A stretch of DNA of 45,078 bases from Caulobacteraceae bacterium (GCA_019247715.1 JAFBAO010000105.1:1-45078), one strand, 5' to 3'. Positions 26,417-36,452 are shown, numbered from the stretch's first letter. The notes: generated from the letters alone by a model not told the origin. Translations and numbers: made by a program.

Positions 26417-27691
26417 ATGTTTTTTTCGATGCGTTTCGCCGCCGTCAGCCGGGAGTTGGCTGGTCGGGCGGCCCTCGCGATCCTGTGCGCCGCCTTGATC
26501 GGAAGTGCGGCCGCGCCGGCCGCCGCCGCGCCGCGCGGAGGCGCCGCCACCGACGTTTGGGCGGCCACCTGGGCGGCCAGTCCCGAGCCGGCCCACGCCC
26601 CGGCGGTCGAACTGGCGGGCCAGACCGTACGCCAGGTGGCGAGGATCAGCCTCGGAGGGCTCTACGTCCGCGCCCGCTTCAGCAACGAATTCGGCGATCA
26701 GCCGCTCACCATCGGCGCGGCGCATCTGGGTCTCTCCGCCGGGCCGGGGGCGGCGGTTCAGCCGGGTTCTGACCATCCCCTCACCTTCGGGGGTAAGACA
26801 AGCATCACCATCCCGCCGGGCGCGCGGGTGCTCAGCGATCCGGTGAGCGTCAACCTGCGCCCGCTCTCCAGCGTCGTGGTGAGCCTCTACTTCCCAGGTC
26901 CGGTCGGGGCGGTGACCGAGAACTTCTTCTCGATGCAGACCGCCTATATCGCCGCCGGCAACCAGACCGCCGCGCCGGACCTGCCGGGCGCGGCCACCGT
27001 GACCCGCCGGCTCATCTTCACCGGCCTCGACGTGTCCGCCGCCGCGGGAACCAGGGTGTTGGTGGCCCTGGGCGACTCGGCGACCGGGGGCTTCGGCTCG
27101 ACGCTCGACGCCAACCACCGCTGGCCGGACCATCTGGCCGAGCGGATGCTCGCCCGGCGCGGCGGGGCGCCCATCGCGGTGGTGAACGCCGGCATCGGCG
27201 GCAACCGGCTGCTCCACGACTTCTTCGGACCCAACGCCCTTTCGCGCTTCGACCGGGACGTGCTCTCCCAGCCCAGCGTCGGCTATCTGATCGTGCTTAT
27301 CGGCATCAACGACTTCGGCCTGCCGGGCGGGCGCAACCTGCCGGCCGAGGAGGTCAGCGCCGATGACGTGATCGCCGGCTTCCATCAGCTGGTCCAGCGC
27401 GCCAACAGCTACGGGATCAAGGTGTTCTTCGGGACCATCCCGCCGTTCGGCCCGATTCCGCAGCGGCCCGGATTCTACAGCGACGCCGCCGAGCTGAAGC
27501 GCGAGACGGTGAACAACTGGATCCGCACCAACAAGGAAGCCCAAGGCTACGTCGATTTCGAAGCAGCCGTCCGCGATCCGAAGAATCCCAAGCGTCTATC
27601 GCCGACTTTTGACAACGGCGATCATCTCGACATCAACGACGCCGGCTTCCAGGCCATGTCCGACGCGGTGCCCATGCGGCTGTTCGAATAG
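26417..27691 (+). CDS. Secreted SGNH/GDSL-fold protein with an altered catalytic triad
   Basis: A 424-residue exported protein. A signal peptide (about 1-38) is followed by a beta-rich N-terminal region (50-210) and an SGNH hydrolase domain: block I VALGDSATGG (217-226, Ser221), block II GIGGNRL (259-265), block III IGINDFG (295-301). Block V, normally DxxH near GDHLHPND, reads DHLDIND here (402-408): Asp402 is kept but the expected His405 is Asp. His403 could conceivably substitute. Relatives are esterases acting on carbohydrate substrates. ATG 26417 follows a strong GGAGGAG. It is convergent with gmk, 12 bp apart. Confidence 0.85.
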   Translation: MFFSMRFAAVSRELAGRAALAILCAALIGSAAAPAAAAPRGGAATDVWAATWAASPEPAHAPAVELAGQTVRQVARISLGGLYVRARFSNEFGDQPLTIGAAHLGLSAGPGAAVQPGSDHPLTFGGKTSITIPPGARVLSDPVSVNLRPLSSVVVSLYFPGPVGAVTENFFSMQTAYIAAGNQTAAPDLPGAATVTRRLIFTGLDVSAAAGTRVLVALGDSATGGFGSTLDANHRWPDHLAERMLARRGGAPIAVVNAGIGGNRLLHDFFGPNALSRFDRDVLSQPSVGYLIVLIGINDFGLPGGRNLPAEEVSADDVIAGFHQLVQRANSYGIKVFFGTIPPFGPIPQRPGFYSDAAELKRETVNNWIRTNKEAQGYVDFEAAVRDPKNPKRLSPTFDNGDHLDINDAGFQAMSDAVPMRLFE

Positions 27692-27703
27692 CCGCGCAAC
27701 CGC

Positions 27704-28342
27704 TCAGATCGGCTCGGCCTCGAGCGCCTTCACGAACGGGGTGAGCCAGGGGTTGCGGACCCGCCGCAGCCGCTCGGCGTGGTAGACGTGGGCGAGCTCC
27801 GCATAGGCGAGGTCGAAATCCTCGTTGACGATCACATAGTCGTAGTCCGACCACTTGGCGATCTCGCCCTTCGCCCGGCCCAGCCGCCGGCGGATCACCG
27901 CCTCGGCGTCCTGGGCGCGGCTGTGCAGGCGCCGCGACAGGTCGGCCATCGAGGGCGGCAGGATGAACACGCGCACGACGTCTCCTGGCGCCGCCGCGGC
28001 CACCTCCCGCGCCCCCTGCCAGTCGATGTCGAAGATCACGTCGCGGCCTGCCCGCATCGCCTCGACGACCGGCGCCCTCGGAGTGCCGTAGGCGTGCTCG
28101 TGCACCTCGGCCCACTCGAGGAAGTCCCCCGCCTGGGCCATGGTCTCGAACGTCTCCTTCGTGACGAAATGATACTCCCGACCGCCGGCCTCGCCCGGCC
28201 TGGCCGCGCGCGTGGTGGCCGAGATCGACAGGAAGAGGTCGGCGTGGTCGGCGACCAGGCGGCGCGAAAGCGAGGTCTTGCCGGCCCCCGAGGGACTGGA
28301 GATGACCAGCATCACGGGCTGGCGCCGGCGCTCACTCGACAT
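27704..28342 (-). CDS. gmk: Guanylate kinase
   Basis: Phosphorylates GMP/dGMP to the diphosphate. The 212-residue protein has the P-loop VISSPSGAGKTSLSRRL (13-29), SISATTRAARPGEAGGREYHF (GMP-binding region), FLEWAEVHEHAYGTP and DVIFDIDWQGAREV, and ends near the typical family length. Its start overlaps the end of the yicC-like gene by 11 bp. It is the last gene of the minus-strand fatty-acid/murein block. Confidence 0.97.
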   Translation of the reverse strand: MSSERRRQPVMLVISSPSGAGKTSLSRRLVADHADLFLSISATTRAARPGEAGGREYHFVTKETFETMAQAGDFLEWAEVHEHAYGTPRAPVVEAMRAGRDVIFDIDWQGAREVAAAAPGDVVRVFILPPSMADLSRRLHSRAQDAEAVIRRRLGRAKGEIAKWSDYDYVIVNEDFDLAYAELAHVYHAERLRRVRNPWLTPFVKALEAEPI

Positions 28343-29210
28343 TTTGGACCTGTTCGCGGAACTGATCGATCGCCGCCTTCAGAGCGAGGCCCACCGAGGT
28401 CAAGGAGGTGGTGGCCGCTTTGGCGCAGAGCGTGTTGGCCTCGCGCATCAGCTCCTGGGTAAGGAAGTCGAGCCGGCGTCCCACCGGCGTAGCCTCACCG
28501 AGCAGTTTGCGGGCGCTCGCCACGTGGCTCGCCAGACGGTCGAGTTCCTCGCGCACGTCCGCCTTCGCCGCCATCACCGCCGCCTCCTGAAGGATCCGGT
28601 CCGGGGCGGCGGTCTCGCCCAGCAAGTCGGTCAGGCGGCTTGCAAAGCGGTCGCGGATCGCCGGCCCCTGGGCCGCCGCCGCGCTTTCGGCCTCCCCGGC
28701 CTCGACCTCCATCCGGGCCAGAAGGCCGCCCAGGATTTGCGCCAGGGCCTCGCCCTCGCTCAGGCGCGCTTGCTTCAGAGCGTCCATGGCGGCCGATAGG
28801 GTTTGGCCCATCGCCGCCTCCACCGCCGAGCGGACCTCCGGGTCGTCGATGTCGTCTCCGAAGTCCACCACCCCGCGCAGGGCCAGAAGGCCGTCGAGGC
28901 GGGGCGGCGCCGCCCGCTTGTCGTCCGCCAGCTCAGCGGCCAGGGCGAGATAGCGCTCCAGCTGGTCGCGGTTGATCCGCGCGCCCCCGGCCGCCTCCGA
29001 CCGGCGCGCCTGCAGGCTGACGCTGAGCTGTCCGCGCTGAAAGCGGCTCTGGGCGGCCTCCCGCGCCAGCCGCTCCAGGGATTCGAAACCCGGCGGCCCG
29101 CGGAAGCGCAGGTCGAGATTGCGCCCGTTCACCGAGCGCGCCTCGACGGCCCAGCTCCAGGCGCCCCTGGCTCCCTCCGCCCGTCCGAAGCCGGTCATGC
29201 TCGAGATCAT
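28332..29210 (-). CDS. yicC: YicC/YloC family endoribonuclease
   Basis: A 292-residue member of the YicC family, whose E. coli and Bacillus members have been described as endoribonucleases. The family signature MISSMTGFGRAEG opens the protein, followed by SVNGRNLDLRFRGPP, and the C-terminal region has GRRLDFLTQELMREANTLCAK. The N-terminal signature supports ATG 29210. The start codon overlaps the mltG stop (ATGA), and the order mltG-yicC-gmk is conserved in alphaproteobacteria. Confidence 0.93.
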   Translation of the reverse strand: MISSMTGFGRAEGARGAWSWAVEARSVNGRNLDLRFRGPPGFESLERLAREAAQSRFQRGQLSVSLQARRSEAAGGARINRDQLERYLALAAELADDKRAAPPRLDGLLALRGVVDFGDDIDDPEVRSAVEAAMGQTLSAAMDALKQARLSEGEALAQILGGLLARMEVEAGEAESAAAAQGPAIRDRFASRLTDLLGETAAPDRILQEAAVMAAKADVREELDRLASHVASARKLLGEATPVGRRLDFLTQELMREANTLCAKAATTSLTSVGLALKAAIDQFREQVQNVE

Positions 29211-30267
29211 CCGCAACCTTTCGCCGCTGGGGCGGCAGGGGGGCAGGCGTGCGCGGCCGCCTCGATGGAGCGCCACCTGGCGACGTTGCGCTGATGGGCT
29301 TCGATGGTGGTGGAGAAGGCGTGGCCGCCAGTGCCGTCGGCAACGAAGTAGAGCTCGTCGGTGCGCGGCGGATCGAGGGCGGCGGCCAGCGAGGCGCGGC
29401 CAGGATTGGCGATCGGCGTCGGCGGCAGACCGGCTGTCTGATAGGTGTTGTAGGGGGTTTCGGAGGCGAGCTCGGAAGCCCGGATATCATGGCCGAGCGG
29501 CTTGCCGCCGGTGAGGCCGTAGATCACCGTCGGGTCGCTCTGCAGGCGCATGCCCGCCTTGAGCCGGTTGATGAACACCGCCGCGATCCGCGGTCTCTCG
29601 TCGGGTTTGGCGGTCTCCTTCTCCACGATCGAGGCCAGCGTCACCGCTTCCTCAGGTGATCGGTACGGAAGGTCGGGACGCCGATGAGCCCAGAGCTCGG
29701 CGAGCAGAGCGTCGCGCGCGTCCATCATCCGCTGCAGCACCGCGGCGCGGTCGTCGCCGCGTTCGACCTCGTAGGTTTCCGGCAGCACCGACCCTTCCGG
29801 GGGCGCGGGGGCCACGCCGGTCAAGAAGTCGGCCCGGCTCAGGATCTCGAGCACCATCTGCGAGGTGACACCCTCGGGCACGGTCACGAACCGGCGCACG
29901 ACCCGCCCCTCGCGAACCGCGTCCATCACCTCAGCCATGGGGATCCGCGAGGCGAAGTCGTACTCGCCCGCCTGCAGGCGGCGCCCCGCGCCGGTGAGCT
30001 TGGCGGCGATGGCGAAGAGGGTCTGGGATCGGATGACGCCGGCCTGCTTGAGGGTCTGGGCGATCTCGGGCAGCCGGGCGCCCGGCCGCAGGACGAGGTC
30101 GGTGGAGGCGCCGTGGCGCGCCGCAGGTCCCGGCCCGAAGAACAGCAGCAGCGCCAGAGCCGCCGCCAGCAACCCTGCGGCGGCCAGGGTGGCCGTCGCT
30201 CCGATGAGGGTCATGATCCGCCGCCGCGTCCGCACGCCGGTGCGCCGGCCGCCTGAGCCCTTCGGCT

Positions 30268-30271
<4 letters not shown>
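29207..30271 (-). CDS. mltG: Endolytic murein transglycosylase MltG
   Basis: Inner-membrane lytic transglycosylase that cleaves nascent glycan strands. The 354-residue protein has a basic N-terminus, one TM helix (about 23-46), a LysM-like subdomain and the YceG catalytic domain, with PPEGSVLPETYEV, LASIVEKETAKPDERPRIA (catalytic Glu217) and FINRLKAGMRLQSDPTVIYG, then PYNTYQTAGLPPTPIANPG. The start overlaps the fabF stop by 4 bp. Confidence 0.96.
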
Positions 30272-31551
<1,280 letters not shown>

Positions 31552-31646
31552 TCGCCGATCGACTCCTCAACTACCGGATAGAGCACCGCCGCGCGCACCG
31601 TGAGTGGCGCAGCGCGGCGGCTTGGACGCTTCGGCCATATCGACGC

Positions 31647-31886
31647 TCAGGCGCCGAGGCGCTCCTGGATGAACTTCACCGCATCCCCCACCGTCTGGAT
31701 ATGCTCGGCGGCGTCATCGGGGATTTCGATGTCGAACTCCTCTTCGAAGGCCATGACGAGTTCGACGTTGTCCAGGCTGTCGGCGCCCAGATCGTCGATG
31801 AAGCTCGCCTTCTCGGTGACCTTCTCAGGGTCGGCGTCCAGATGCTCGATGACGATCTTCCGCACGCGCTCGAGAATGTCGGACAT
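31647..31886 (-). CDS. acpP: Acyl carrier protein
   Basis: A 79-residue acidic carrier protein; the 4'-phosphopantetheine attaches at Ser37 in [18 protein letters not shown]. Helix [20 protein letters not shown] and the C-terminal [11 protein letters not shown] are typical. It normally follows fabG directly; here the marR/aminotransferase pair intervenes, so acpP must be served by a promoter in the 218 bp upstream (31887-32104) or by read-through from marR. Confidence 0.98.
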   Translation of the reverse strand: MSDILERVRKIVIEHLDADPEKVTEKASFIDDLGADSLDNVELVMAFEEEFDIEIPDDAAEHIQTVGDAVKFIQERLGA

Positions 31887-32104
31887 TCAGGTCTGGTCCC
31901 TCATTGTGGTTGGGCGTGCGGCCTGCTTCGCTCCTGGTCCCGCCGCCGCACGGATTCTCACCTCATATGGCGCCGGCTGCGAGCCGCCAACATGGCGTCG
32001 CCAATTCGCGACTCCGCTAGCATGTTCCTTCCTGGGAGGCCAGCGGGGCCCACGCCCCATGGCCAGGCCCCGCGGGACCCTGCGGCGGGACGCGGATCTC
32101 CGCC

Positions 32105-32554
32105 TCACGGCCGGGTTCCAGCGGCGCTGGCGCTGAGGTCGGCCATAACCGCGCGCCATCCCTGCTCGGCCAGGGGACCGGCCGCCCGGAAGGCCGCGTC
32201 CAGATAGCGCGCCTGGGCGCCCGTGAGCTCGGCCTCCAGGCGCCGCCCCTCGCCGGTCAGCTGCAGGTTCCTCACCCGCCGGTCCTTCGCCCCCGGCAGC
32301 GCCGCCACCAGGCCCATCTCCAGCAGCTGGCGAAGCGGGGCGTTGAGCGCCTGCTTGCTCACGGCCAGCACCTTCAAGAGGTCGCGGACCTGGAGGTCCG
32401 GATCGCGGCCGACGAAATAGAGGATCCGGTGATGGGTCCGGCCAAGCCCGCGCCGCTCCAGGATCCGGTCGGCGCGCTCGGTGAATCCCCGGTAGGCGAA
32501 GTAGAGGAGCTCGATCGCCTCCCGCAGCTCCGCCTCCGACTTTAGGTCAACCAT
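32105..32554 (-). CDS. MarR-family transcriptional regulator
   Basis: A 149-residue winged-helix regulator: LLYFAYRGFTERADRILERRG (dimerisation helix), LGRTHHRILYFVGRDPDLQVRDLLKVLAVSKQALNAPLRQLLEMGLV (helix-turn-helix; positions about 37-83) and the wing PGAKDRRVRNLQLTGEG. It is divergent from an aminotransferase across 72 bp that contain two copies of GTCAA-N5-TTGAC. Its ATG lies within the spacer of one copy, implying autoregulation. The predicted promoter puts transcription start at or next to the ATG, so the mRNA may be leaderless. The ligand is unknown. Confidence 0.92.
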   Translation of the reverse strand: MVDLKSEAELREAIELLYFAYRGFTERADRILERRGLGRTHHRILYFVGRDPDLQVRDLLKVLAVSKQALNAPLRQLLEMGLVAALPGAKDRRVRNLQLTGEGRRLEAELTGAQARYLDAAFRAAGPLAEQGWRAVMADLSASAAGTRP

Positions 32555-32562
32555 GTTGACAT
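32544..32562. promoter_or_regulatory. Candidate MarR operator 1 (overlaps marR start codon)
   Basis: AGGTCAACCATGTTGACAT contains GTCAA (32546-32550), a 5-bp spacer and TTGAC (32556-32560). The marR ATG (complement of 32552-32554) lies in the spacer. It shares both half-sites, spacing and flanks (AGGTCAA...TTGACAT) with operator 2, 48 bp away. Confidence 0.6.
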
Positions 32563-32590
32563 TCTAGCCGGCCCGGCCATAGGGTGTCGA
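32561..32590 (-). promoter_or_regulatory. Candidate marR promoter giving a leaderless mRNA
   Basis: On the minus strand TCGACA (32585-32590), an 18-bp spacer and TAGAAT (32561-32566) precede the ATG by only 6 bp. A start site 6-7 nt after the -10 box would fall at the A of the ATG. No Shine-Dalgarno is present. Confidence 0.45.
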
Positions 32591-32591
32591 T

Positions 32592-32610
32592 AGGTCAAAT
32601 AGATTGACAT
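32592..32610. promoter_or_regulatory. Candidate MarR operator 2 (aminotransferase side)
   Basis: AGGTCAAATAGATTGACAT contains GTCAA (32594-32598), a 5-bp spacer and TTGAC (32604-32608). It overlaps the CATAAT (32608-32613) that is the likely -10 box of the aminotransferase and lies just upstream of the marR -35 element, so binding could affect both genes. Confidence 0.6.
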
Positions 32611-32626
32611 AATAAGGGACGCCCGG

Positions 32627-33814
32627 ATGGCGCGGCTCTCGGCACGGACGGCGGACCTCCAGCCCTCGCCTATCCGCGAGATGCTGAGCGTCGCCCAGCG
32701 TCCGGGGATGATCTCCTTCGCCGGCGGCTTGCCGGACCCGGAGAGCTTCGCCGGCGTCGACTTGGCGCCGCCGCCCAGCGCGTTGCTGCAGTACGGTCCC
32801 ACCGAAGGCGAGCCGGAGCTGCGCGCGCGCATCGCCGCCGAGCTCGCCGGGCTCGGTCTCGAATGCCCGCCCGAACGGATATTGGTGCTCTCCGGCTCCC
32901 AGCAGGGGATCGACCTCGCCGCCAAGCTGGTCGTCGACCCCGGAACCGCGATCGCGGTGGAATCGCCGGCCTACCTCGCCGCCCTGCAGGTCTTCCGGTT
33001 CTTCGGGGCCCGCCTGGAGGTCTTGTGGGTGAGCGAAGCGGGCCCGCCCTGGGCCGGCGCGCCGCCGGCGATGGCCTATGTGACGCCCACCTTTCAGAAC
33101 CCCACGGGACGCTGCTGGAGCGCCGCCGAGCGCCGGCGTCTGGCCGAGGCGTGCGCGGCCGAAAGGGTCATCCTCTTCGAAGACGACCCCTACCGCGACC
33201 TGGCCTATGCGCCCTGCGAGCGCGGCCCGATCTGCGCGTCCATGCAGGGCGGGTCCTGGATCTACCAGGGCTCGTTCTCGAAGACGCTGGCGCCGGGCCT
33301 GCGGCTGGGCTTCCTGGCGGCCTCGGCGGACCTCTTCCCCCTGCTCGCACGGCTGAAGCAGGCGGCCGACCTGCATACGAGCCGCCTCGGCCAGTGGATG
33401 GTCGCCAGGCACCTGGCCGATCCGGGCCGGCCTGCGCGGTTGGCGCGGATCGTGGCGCGCTACCGGGCCAAGCGCGACCTCTTCGCCGAATCCCTGGAGC
33501 GGAACCTAGGCGGGATCGCCCGCTGGGACATCCCCAAAGGTGGGCTGTTCTTCTGGGTCGAGCTCGACGCGCAGGCCTCGCCATCGGCGCTGCTGGAGGC
33601 GGCGATCCAGCACGGCGTCATCTTCACCCCCGGCGCCCACTTCTTCGTAGAGCCGGACGCAGCGCCGGCCATGCGCCTGAACTTCAGCCTGGCGCCGCCC
33701 GAGGCGGCCGAGCGGGGCCTGGCGATCCTCGGCGAGCTCCTGCGCCGGCAAGCCGGCCCGCGCGCCCTCAAATCATCGCCATCCCGCCGTTCACGTGCAG
33801 GGTCTGGCCGGTGA
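32627..33814 (+). CDS. PLP-dependent aminotransferase (2-aminoadipate/LysN-like class I)
   Basis: A 395-residue fold-type I aminotransferase of the group related to LysN and MocR C-terminal domains. Visible motifs: MISFAGGLPDPESF (28-41), LQYGPTEGEPELR, VLSGSQQGIDLAAK (87-100), VTPTFQNPTGRCWS (152-165), EDDPYRDLAY (185-194, Asp187) and the PLP lysine Lys219 in YQGSFSKTLAPGLRLG. The substrate is not determinable. AAGGGA at 32614-32619 precedes ATG 32627. The C-terminus (ALKSSPSRRSRAGSGR) reads 47 bp into the antisense 3' end of fabG and looks unlike a conserved tail, suggesting loss of the original stop when the genes were juxtaposed. Confidence 0.9.
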   Translation: MARLSARTADLQPSPIREMLSVAQRPGMISFAGGLPDPESFAGVDLAPPPSALLQYGPTEGEPELRARIAAELAGLGLECPPERILVLSGSQQGIDLAAKLVVDPGTAIAVESPAYLAALQVFRFFGARLEVLWVSEAGPPWAGAPPAMAYVTPTFQNPTGRCWSAAERRRLAEACAAERVILFEDDPYRDLAYAPCERGPICASMQGGSWIYQGSFSKTLAPGLRLGFLAASADLFPLLARLKQAADLHTSRLGQWMVARHLADPGRPARLARIVARYRAKRDLFAESLERNLGGIARWDIPKGGLFFWVELDAQASPSALLEAAIQHGVIFTPGAHFFVEPDAAPAMRLNFSLAPPEAAERGLAILGELLRRQAGPRALKSSPSRRSRAGSGR

Positions 33815-34508
33815 CGTAGCCGGCCTCGTCGCTGGCGAGGTAGACGCAGGCCGCGGCGATGTCCGGGCCCTGGCCGAGCCGCCCCAGCGGCACCATGGCC
33901 AGCAGCTGGGTCTTCTGGCTGTCGGTGAGCGCGTCGGTCATCGGGCTCTCGATGAAGCCCGGGGCGATGCAGTTGACGGTGACGTTGCGGCTGGCCACCT
34001 CCTGGGCCAGCGCCTTGGAGAAGCCGATCATCCCGGCCTTGGAGGCGGCGTAGTTGCTCTGGCCGGCGTTGCCGGTCACCCCCACCACCGAGGTGACGCC
34101 GATCAGGCGCCCGCGCCGGCGGCGCATCATGCCGCGCAGGGCCGCCCTGGCGAGGCGGAAGTAGCTCTCGAGGTTGACCTTCATCACCTGTTCCCAGTCC
34201 TCGTCCTTCATCCGAAGGATGAGGCCGTCGCGGGTGACCCCGGCGTTGGCGACCAGGATGTCGAGGTCCCGGCCGGCCGCCTTCTCCGCCGCCGCCACCA
34301 GACCGTCCACCGCCTGCGGCTCGGCGAGGTTGGCGGCGACCGCGAAGGCCCGCTCGCCCAGCTCCGCGGCCAGGGCCTCCAGGGCCTGCTCGCGGGTGCC
34401 CGAGAGCACCACGTGGGCGCCGCAGGCGTGCAGACCGCGGGCGATCGCCCCGCCGATGCCGCCGCTGGCGCCCGTCACCAGCGCCGTCTTCCCGGTAAGG
34501 TCGAACAT
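33768..34508 (-). CDS. fabG: 3-oxoacyl-[acyl-carrier-protein] reductase
   Basis: NADPH-dependent short-chain dehydrogenase of fatty-acid elongation. The 246-residue protein has the cofactor motif TGASGGIGGAIA (12-23), NAG (88-90), and the catalytic Ser140, Tyr153 and Lys157 in VTSVVGVTGNAGQSNYAASK. The C-terminus DEAGYVTGQTLHVNGGMAMI is canonical for FabG. ATG 34508 was chosen because it matches the family start; upstream in-frame sequence is not conserved. It lies 17 bp downstream of fabD, same strand. Confidence 0.97.
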   Translation of the reverse strand: MFDLTGKTALVTGASGGIGGAIARGLHACGAHVVLSGTREQALEALAAELGERAFAVAANLAEPQAVDGLVAAAEKAAGRDLDILVANAGVTRDGLILRMKDEDWEQVMKVNLESYFRLARAALRGMMRRRRGRLIGVTSVVGVTGNAGQSNYAASKAGMIGFSKALAQEVASRNVTVNCIAPGFIESPMTDALTDSQKTQLLAMVPLGRLGQGPDIAAACVYLASDEAGYVTGQTLHVNGGMAMI

Positions 34509-34525
34509 CCTCTTCAAGTCTCTCC

Positions 34526-35470
34526 TCAGACGGTCTTGGCGAAGGCCTCGAGATCGGCGGGGGCGTTGAGCGACACGGCCTCGGCCTCGGGGGCGGCGCG
34601 CTTCACCATGCCGGAAAGCACCTTGCCGGCCCCCGCTTCGGCGAAGCGGACGACGCCGCCCTCCCCGGCCATCCATTCCAGCGTCTCGCGCCAGCGCACC
34701 CGTCCGGTCACCTGCTCCACCAGCAAGCGCCGGACCGCCTCCGGGTCGTTGGTGGGACGGGCGGTGACATTGGCCACCAGGAACGCCCTGGGCCGCGCGA
34801 TGGTCACGCCTTCGAGGGCCTCGGCCATCTCATCGGCGGCCGGCTGCATGAGCGGGCAGTGGAAGGGGGCCGAGACGTTCACCGGGATCGCCCGGGCGCC
34901 GAGCTCCTTGGCCTTCTCGATCGCCCGGGCCACCGCCGCCGCCGAGCCGGAAATCACCACATTGCCGACGTTGTTGTCGTTGGCGACCGCGCAGACGCCC
35001 GCCTCGGCCCCCGCGGCCGCGGCCGCCTCGGCCAGGGCGACGTCGGTCTTGGGCCCGATCAGGGCCGCCATGGCCCCCTCGCCCACCGGCACGGCCCGCT
35101 GCATGGCGAGGCCCCGGCGGCGCAGCAGCCGCGCCGTGTCCGAAAGGCCGAGCGCGCCCGCCGCGCACAGGGCGGAATACTCCCCCAGCGAATGGCCGGC
35201 CACGAAGGCGGCGGCCTCCACCGGCTTTGCGAACTCGCGCTCCAGCGTCCGCATCACCGCCAGGCTCACCGCCATAAGCGCCGGCTGGGCGTTCTCGGTG
35301 AGGGTCAGGGTCTCGATCGGCCCCTCGCGCATCAACCGGAAAAGGTGCTCGCCGAGCGCGTCGTCGACCTCCTGGAACACCTCCCGCGCCGGCGTGAAGG
35401 CGTCCGCCAGTTCCGCGCCCATGCCGACGGACTGGCTCCCCTGGCCGGGGAAGAGGAAGGCGAGACTCAT
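34526..35470 (-). CDS. fabD: Malonyl-CoA-acyl carrier protein transacylase
   Basis: Transfers malonyl from CoA to ACP. The 314-residue protein has FLFPGQGSQSVGMG (6-19), the nucleophile Ser94 in AGHSLGEYSAL, and the active-site His in VNVSAPFHCPLM (about 203). Its length matches FabD. It is the first gene of the minus-strand fab block and is followed closely by fabG; a 106-bp spacer separates it from the aldo/keto reductase gene upstream. Confidence 0.97.
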   Translation of the reverse strand: MSLAFLFPGQGSQSVGMGAELADAFTPAREVFQEVDDALGEHLFRLMREGPIETLTLTENAQPALMAVSLAVMRTLEREFAKPVEAAAFVAGHSLGEYSALCAAGALGLSDTARLLRRRGLAMQRAVPVGEGAMAALIGPKTDVALAEAAAAAGAEAGVCAVANDNNVGNVVISGSAAAVARAIEKAKELGARAIPVNVSAPFHCPLMQPAADEMAEALEGVTIARPRAFLVANVTARPTNDPEAVRRLLVEQVTGRVRWRETLEWMAGEGGVVRFAEAGAGKVLSGMVKRAAPEAEAVSLNAPADLEAFAKTV

Positions 35471-35576
35471 GGGCGGGTGCTCCGATGGCGGCCGGCGCGG
35501 CCGGCGTGCTCGTTAGGTCAAGACGCCGGACGGCTCAAGCCGGCCATCTTCACCGCGCCGGCCGCCACGAAGGTGT

Positions 35577-36452
35577 TCAGGCGGCCTGGCGGCCCTCGCG
35601 GTCCAGCGCCTGGAAGTCCGCGTCGGAGAGCGGCGCCTGCGCGGCCAGCGTGTTCTCCTCCAGATGCGCGACCTTGCTGGTGCCGGGGATCGGCAGCATC
35701 ACAGGGCTGCGCTTCAGCACCCAGGCGAGGGCGATCTGGCTGGGCGTGGCGCCGGTCCTGGCGGCGACCTTGTCCAGCACCGTCCCCGGCCGGGCGAGGT
35801 CGCCGGCGCCCAGGGGGAACCAGGGGATGAAGCCGATCCCCTGGGCCTCGCAGTAGGCGAGCACGTCCTCGTCGGACCGGTCGATCAGGTTGTAGCGGTT
35901 CTGGACGGTGGCCACCGGGAAGGTCTTGCGGGCCGCCTCGATGTCCTCGACGGTGACGTTGCAAAGGCCGGCCCTGCGGATGAGCCCCTCCCTCAGCATG
36001 TCGGCCATCACCCCGAACTGCTCGTCGCGCGGAACCCGCGGGTCGAGCCCGTGCAGCTGCCACAGGTCGATGGCCTCGACCTTCAGGCGGCGCAGGCTCA
36101 TGAGCACGCACTGGCGCAGGTATTCCGGCCGCCCGACCACCCGCCAGATGTTTGGGCCGTGACGGGTGAGGCCCCCCTTGGTGGCGATCGCCAGCCCGCG
36201 GTAGGGGGCAAGGGTCTCGGCGATGAGATCCTCGCTGACGAAAGGGCCGTAGCTGTCGGCGGTGTCGATGAGGTTGATCCCGAGTTCCGGCGCGCGCCTC
36301 AGGGTGCGGATCGCCTCGGCCCGGTCCTCAGGCTCCCCCCAGATCCCCCGGCCGGTCACGCGCATGGCGCCGAAGCCGAGGCGCCGGACCGCAAGGTCGC
36401 CGCCGATCCGGAATTCGCCGGAGGCGGCCGCGGGGGGTGGAGTAGCTGGCAT
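35577..36452 (-). CDS. Aldo/keto reductase
   Basis: A 291-residue NADP-dependent oxidoreductase of the AKR superfamily. The catalytic tetrad is present: Asp63 and Tyr68 in [11 protein letters not shown], Lys92 in [12 protein letters not shown] and His134 in LWQLHGLDP. The C-terminal [17 protein letters not shown] is the cofactor-binding signature. I start at ATG 36452 (MPATPPPAA), preceded by GGGAG; 13 further upstream codons are possible but unlikely. The substrate is unknown. It lies upstream of fabD on the same strand but outside the conserved fab order. Confidence 0.92.
   Translation of the reverse strand: MPATPPPAAASGEFRIGGDLAVRRLGFGAMRVTGRGIWGEPEDRAEAIRTLRRAPELGINLIDTADSYGPFVSEDLIAETLAPYRGLAIATKGGLTRHGPNIWRVVGRPEYLRQCVLMSLRRLKVEAIDLWQLHGLDPRVPRDEQFGVMADMLREGLIRRAGLCNVTVEDIEAARKTFPVATVQNRYNLIDRSDEDVLAYCEAQGIGFIPWFPLGAGDLARPGTVLDKVAARTGATPSQIALAWVLKRSPVMLPIPGTSKVAHLEENTLAAQAPLSDADFQALDREGRQAA

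Noticed and set aside
32556..32584. TTGACA with ATAGGG as an aminotransferase promoter
   Set aside because: The -35 is perfect but it is half of operator 1, and the -10 is poor; CATAAT at 32608 is a better -10 for that gene.
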